From NCBI GenBank assembly GCA_900754525.1, contig CAAEDE010000026.1, positions 1 to 62,685 of the forward strand: a stretch of DNA of 62,685 nucleotides, given 5' to 3'. The position numbers and the translations under genes were made by a program. Positions 59,849 through 62,685 of the stretch are shown here, in pieces. Below the pieces are notes generated by a model. The model was given only the letters and a program-made list of their open reading frames with translations, searched no databases and had not been told where the DNA came from. The stretch is from an uncultured Collinsella sp. (GTDB lineage: Bacteria > Actinomycetota > Coriobacteriia > Coriobacteriales > Coriobacteriaceae). How positions within the stretch are numbered: position 1 is the stretch's first letter; every line of letters starts with the position of its first letter.

Positions 59849-60037
59849 TCAGCGGTCCAGAGCCCCGCGCGCAGCCGCGGGCGCGGGCGCCCACATGGCG
59901 ATCTCAGGGTTGGGCAGCACGCGGTCGGCGATCGAGCGCAGCGCCGACCCCCAGCCGGCGTCGAGCAGGGCATTCCCGCCCAGGACGAGCGCTGCGGAGA
60001 GGAGGGCGAGCACGGCGGCGAGCGGCTTCCTACTCAT
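59849..60037 (-). CDS. Small 62-aa signal-peptide-like protein
   Basis: This is a 62-aa frame whose ATG overlaps the end of the permease gene by eight bases and has a gggaggg ribosome site. The protein begins MSRKPLAAVLALLSAALVLGG, a typical signal peptide or membrane anchor, and continues with a Trp and Pro-rich tail (NPEIAMWAPAPAAARG). Coupling and operon position between the second permease and the response regulator argue that it is translated. It may be an accessory immunity or sensor-modulating peptide. I know of no family. Confidence 0.6.
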   Translation of the reverse strand: MSRKPLAAVLALLSAALVLGGNALLDAGWGSALRSIADRVLPNPEIAMWAPAPAAARGALDR

Positions 60038-60845
60038 CTGCCCTCCCGTCCTCGAAGCGGCAGAACCAGGCCAGAAGGACGGCGGCGGCTGCCAGGGCGA
60101 GCACGAGGCCAGCGAGCGCAGTCGTGAGGAGAGGGCCCGTCGCGCGTGCGGCGTCGATGAAGGCCTCCACCCCGAGCGACCCTAGGCGCGCGGGCCAGGC
60201 GAGCGGCACCCAGCTCAGGGGCGTCGCCAGGGCACCGGTGAGCTCGCCGGTCATGAGGCCGTGCGCAAGTCCGCCCACTGAGAAGAACGCGAGGAGCATC
60301 CCCGCCGCGCTGGCGCCGATGGCGGCGTTGCGGCCGAGGCGCAGGGCCACGCCGAGCCCCAGCGCGTAGAGGGGCAGGCTGCCGAGCACGATGCCCGCCC
60401 AGGCGGCCGCAAGCGGAGCGGGCCCGAGCGGCAGACGCCCGGCGACGGCGAGCACGGCCCCGAACACGCCGAGCGCCACGGCCAGCGCGCCCGCGCCGAG
60501 CGCCGCAAGGGCGAGCAGCTTCGCCGCGACGGCGCGCCCGCGCGAGGGGACCGCCGTGAGGTTGGCGAGGCGCCCGGCAGCGCGCTCCTCGTCCACGGCG
60601 AGCCCGCAGACGATGGCGGACATGAGCGGCATGAGGGCGCCGAGGAACTGTGCGTAGGCGTCCGCGCCCAGCGCCGGGTCCCATCGGGTTATGGAGAAGT
60701 ACTCGCCGCAGGCAAGACCGGCTGCCAGGCCGCAGACGAGGTGCACCACTGCGAGCGGGGAGCGCGCCAGGCGCAGGGCCTCGGAGAGCAGGGCCCGCGA
60801 GAGAGTCATGCGCGGCGTCGGGTCGGAGAGTCGTGTCATGGCCAT
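60030..60845 (-). CDS. Lantibiotic-immunity ABC permease, second subunit (MutG/EpiG-like)
   Basis: This is a 271-aa permease with about six membrane helices and little else. Segments such as CGEYFSITRWDPALGADAYAQFLGALMPLMSAIVCGLAVDEERAAG, with a polar loop before helix 3, resemble the EpiG/MutG group. The start at 60845 shares a base with the stop of the first permease and has gaggagagg upstream. A longer reading through the first permease is a different-frame artefact. With the ATPase and first permease it forms a lantibiotic-protection type exporter. Confidence 0.82.
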   Translation of the reverse strand: MAMTRLSDPTPRMTLSRALLSEALRLARSPLAVVHLVCGLAAGLACGEYFSITRWDPALGADAYAQFLGALMPLMSAIVCGLAVDEERAAGRLANLTAVPSRGRAVAAKLLALAALGAGALAVALGVFGAVLAVAGRLPLGPAPLAAAWAGIVLGSLPLYALGLGVALRLGRNAAIGASAAGMLLAFFSVGGLAHGLMTGELTGALATPLSWVPLAWPARLGSLGVEAFIDAARATGPLLTTALAGLVLALAAAAVLLAWFCRFEDGRADE

Positions 60846-61611
60846 CACCTCTCCTCGGAGCGCGCGAACCAGGCCGCGCCCGCCGCCGTGAGCGCGGCGA
60901 ACGCGAGCGCGCAGACCGCAAGGCCCGCCAGTGTGAGCATGCCGTCCGCCGTAAGCGCCCCGCCGAGCGCCATGTCCGCCGCGAGTGGCTCGCCGCTCGG
61001 CAGCACGGGGATGAAGCTCGTGGGGATGACCATGCTCGCCGACGGCGGAAAGAGCTGCGGCAGCGGCATCAGCGACCAGGCGAACCCACCCATGAGCTGC
61101 GCGGCGAGCGGGCAGAAGATGCCCGCGAGCATGCCGAGCCGCGCCGTGAGGAAGAGCCCTGCGGGGATCATCCACGCCGCGGTCACCGTGTTGACGAGCG
61201 CGCAGAGGAGCATCGTGAGCGTGCCCGCGGCCGTGAGGCCCTGCGAGGAGAACGCCGATCCCGCGAGGTAGATGCCGAAGACCACGAGGTTCGAGAGCGT
61301 GCAGAGCGCGAGGCACCAGAGCGCCTTGGCCCACCAGGCGCGCCCGAGCGGGAAGCCCAGGCCCAGAAGCCCCCGCATCCGCGTGCGAGCGTCCGCCCGC
61401 GCGACGCACGCCACCACGAGCGAGAGAGACACGGGTAGGAAGAGCGCGTACCAGTAGTTCCACGCGCTGAAGATCTGCACACCCCGGTAGGGCATCGCGC
61501 CGAGCAGCGGCATCGGCAGCGCCATGAGCACGGCCAGGCGAACCGGTGCCGCGTGGCGCGACTTCAGGGCCTCGGCGCGCAGGCCCGCGAGCAGGCCGCC
61601 TTTCTCGCCCG

Positions 61612-61615
<4 letters not shown>
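60845..61615 (-). CDS. Lantibiotic-immunity ABC permease, first subunit (MutE/EpiE-like)
   Basis: This is a 256-aa permease with about six membrane helices. The segment RGLLGLGFPLGRAWWAKALWCLALCTLSNLVVFGIYL is characteristic of the MutE/EpiE permease family. The ATG overlaps the ATPase gene by four bases (ATGA), a sign of translational coupling. No lantibiotic precursor or modification gene is seen nearby, so it would provide resistance to peptides made by others or outside the window. Confidence 0.85.
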
Positions 61616-62340
<725 letters not shown>

Positions 62341-62535
62341 GGGTTCGTCCTTTCTCTTCCGGGCGCGCGGACCGAGTCGCCGTGCCCGCGCGCCTTACCT
62401 TTCGGGTCCACCATCCATGGTGGGGCGCGTTTCTAACGAAGCTGTAACGGCCGTTGGGCTCTTTTGGCGCCAGCCCTTCTCGACCCGTACGCCACTCATG
62501 GTATGTTTGTCGCGATAACAAGGACGGAGGTGCCC

Positions 62536-62685
62536 GTGGCACGCAATAAGTACCCGGAGGAGACGGTCGAGAAGATCAGGGGTGACGGCTCAGCGAGTGT
62601 TATTTTGCGAGCTATGCGCATTGAAAGCGACCTTTCGTGGTATAAACTACTTGCCGGAAGCCGCGGCTTTCAGAGTACGGCTTAC
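62536..62685 (+). pseudogene. Start of a TetR-like gene, apparently interrupted (partial)
   Basis: A GTG at 62536 with a ggagg site begins MARNKYPEETVEKI, the opening I associate with a group of TetR-family regulators. After codon 14 the frame stays open but continues RGDGSASVILRAM, which is not the expected TetR helix. The frame runs off the right edge without a stop. Either the family resemblance is coincidental, or foreign DNA (for example an insertion sequence) enters at about 62578. The gene is divergent from the immunity operon. Confidence 0.45.

Noticed and set aside
60030..61463. Extension of the second permease to 477 aa
   Set aside because: The extra N-terminal part is the first permease gene read in another frame; the ATG at 60845, coupled by one base and with a ribosome site, is far better.

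Overview
The window looks like chromosomal DNA of a coriobacterium, most likely Collinsella or a close relative. The reasons are: G+C of about 60% or more by eye; an indirect Gln/Asn-tRNA route (gatCAB); a type III glutamine synthetase; a MurT-GatD lipid II amidation enzyme; and several PTS and NAD-linked dehydrogenase genes of the kind carried by sugar-fermenting gut anaerobes. This placement rests on gene content and style, not on a database match.

Layout. 0-2.7 kb: the tail of an unknown gene, a probable AbiEi-type autorepressor whose partner gene has been reduced to 14 codons, and a class C sortase. 2.7-6.2 kb: gatC-gatA-gatB. 6.2-8 kb: a repeat-rich spacer and a DUF4143 ATPase. 8-16.8 kb: an AraC regulator divergent from a heterodimeric ABC exporter, a small DUF6110-like protein with a P-type ATPase, a PIN toxin-antitoxin pair and an unknown gene. 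17-22.6 kb: tmRNA, a patatin-like lipase, rplM-rpsI, glmM, a PTS IIA protein and nagB. 23-29 kb: a 999-aa MalT/SARP-like regulator, yhbY, a methyltransferase and a PFL/DUF711 protein. 29-33.5 kb: metF, a separate MetH reactivation-domain gene and a MetH core, read leftward as one operon. 33.9-41.3 kb: glnN, tRNA-Glu with scarred tRNA fragments, and an operon of two TPR-like proteins plus a single-polypeptide MurT-GatD fusion. 41.8-46.8 kb: three iron-type dehydrogenases and a polyferredoxin. 47-52.3 kb: a GntR regulator and zinc dehydrogenase, divergent from an alpha-glucoside PTS and a GH4 6-phospho-glucosidase. 52.4-57.5 kb: ychF, a membrane protein, an XRE regulator facing an unknown gene across a 24-bp palindrome, asparaginase and guaA. 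57.7-62.3 kb: a visibly more GC-rich leftward operon encoding a lantibiotic-immunity type ABC transporter (ATPase plus two permeases), a 62-aa small protein, a response regulator and a histidine kinase. The right edge holds the first codons of a TetR-like gene that appears to be interrupted.

The least-explained signal is in the spacers. There is a dispersed set of long, often perfect palindromes. Five have a GGGACAG-like loop and lie just downstream of a stop codon or of the gene's terminator, always in the sense orientation of the upstream gene. Three of these five are followed by a second, larger hairpin. Two more loci carry a 32-bp perfect inverted repeat around a conventional terminator. 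Functionally, the window joins nitrogen and peptidoglycan amidation (gatCAB, glnN, MurT-GatD, guaA, asparaginase), amino-sugar metabolism (glmM, nagB), C1/methionine metabolism, and fermentation of an alpha-glucoside that may be a sugar-alcohol glucoside such as maltitol.
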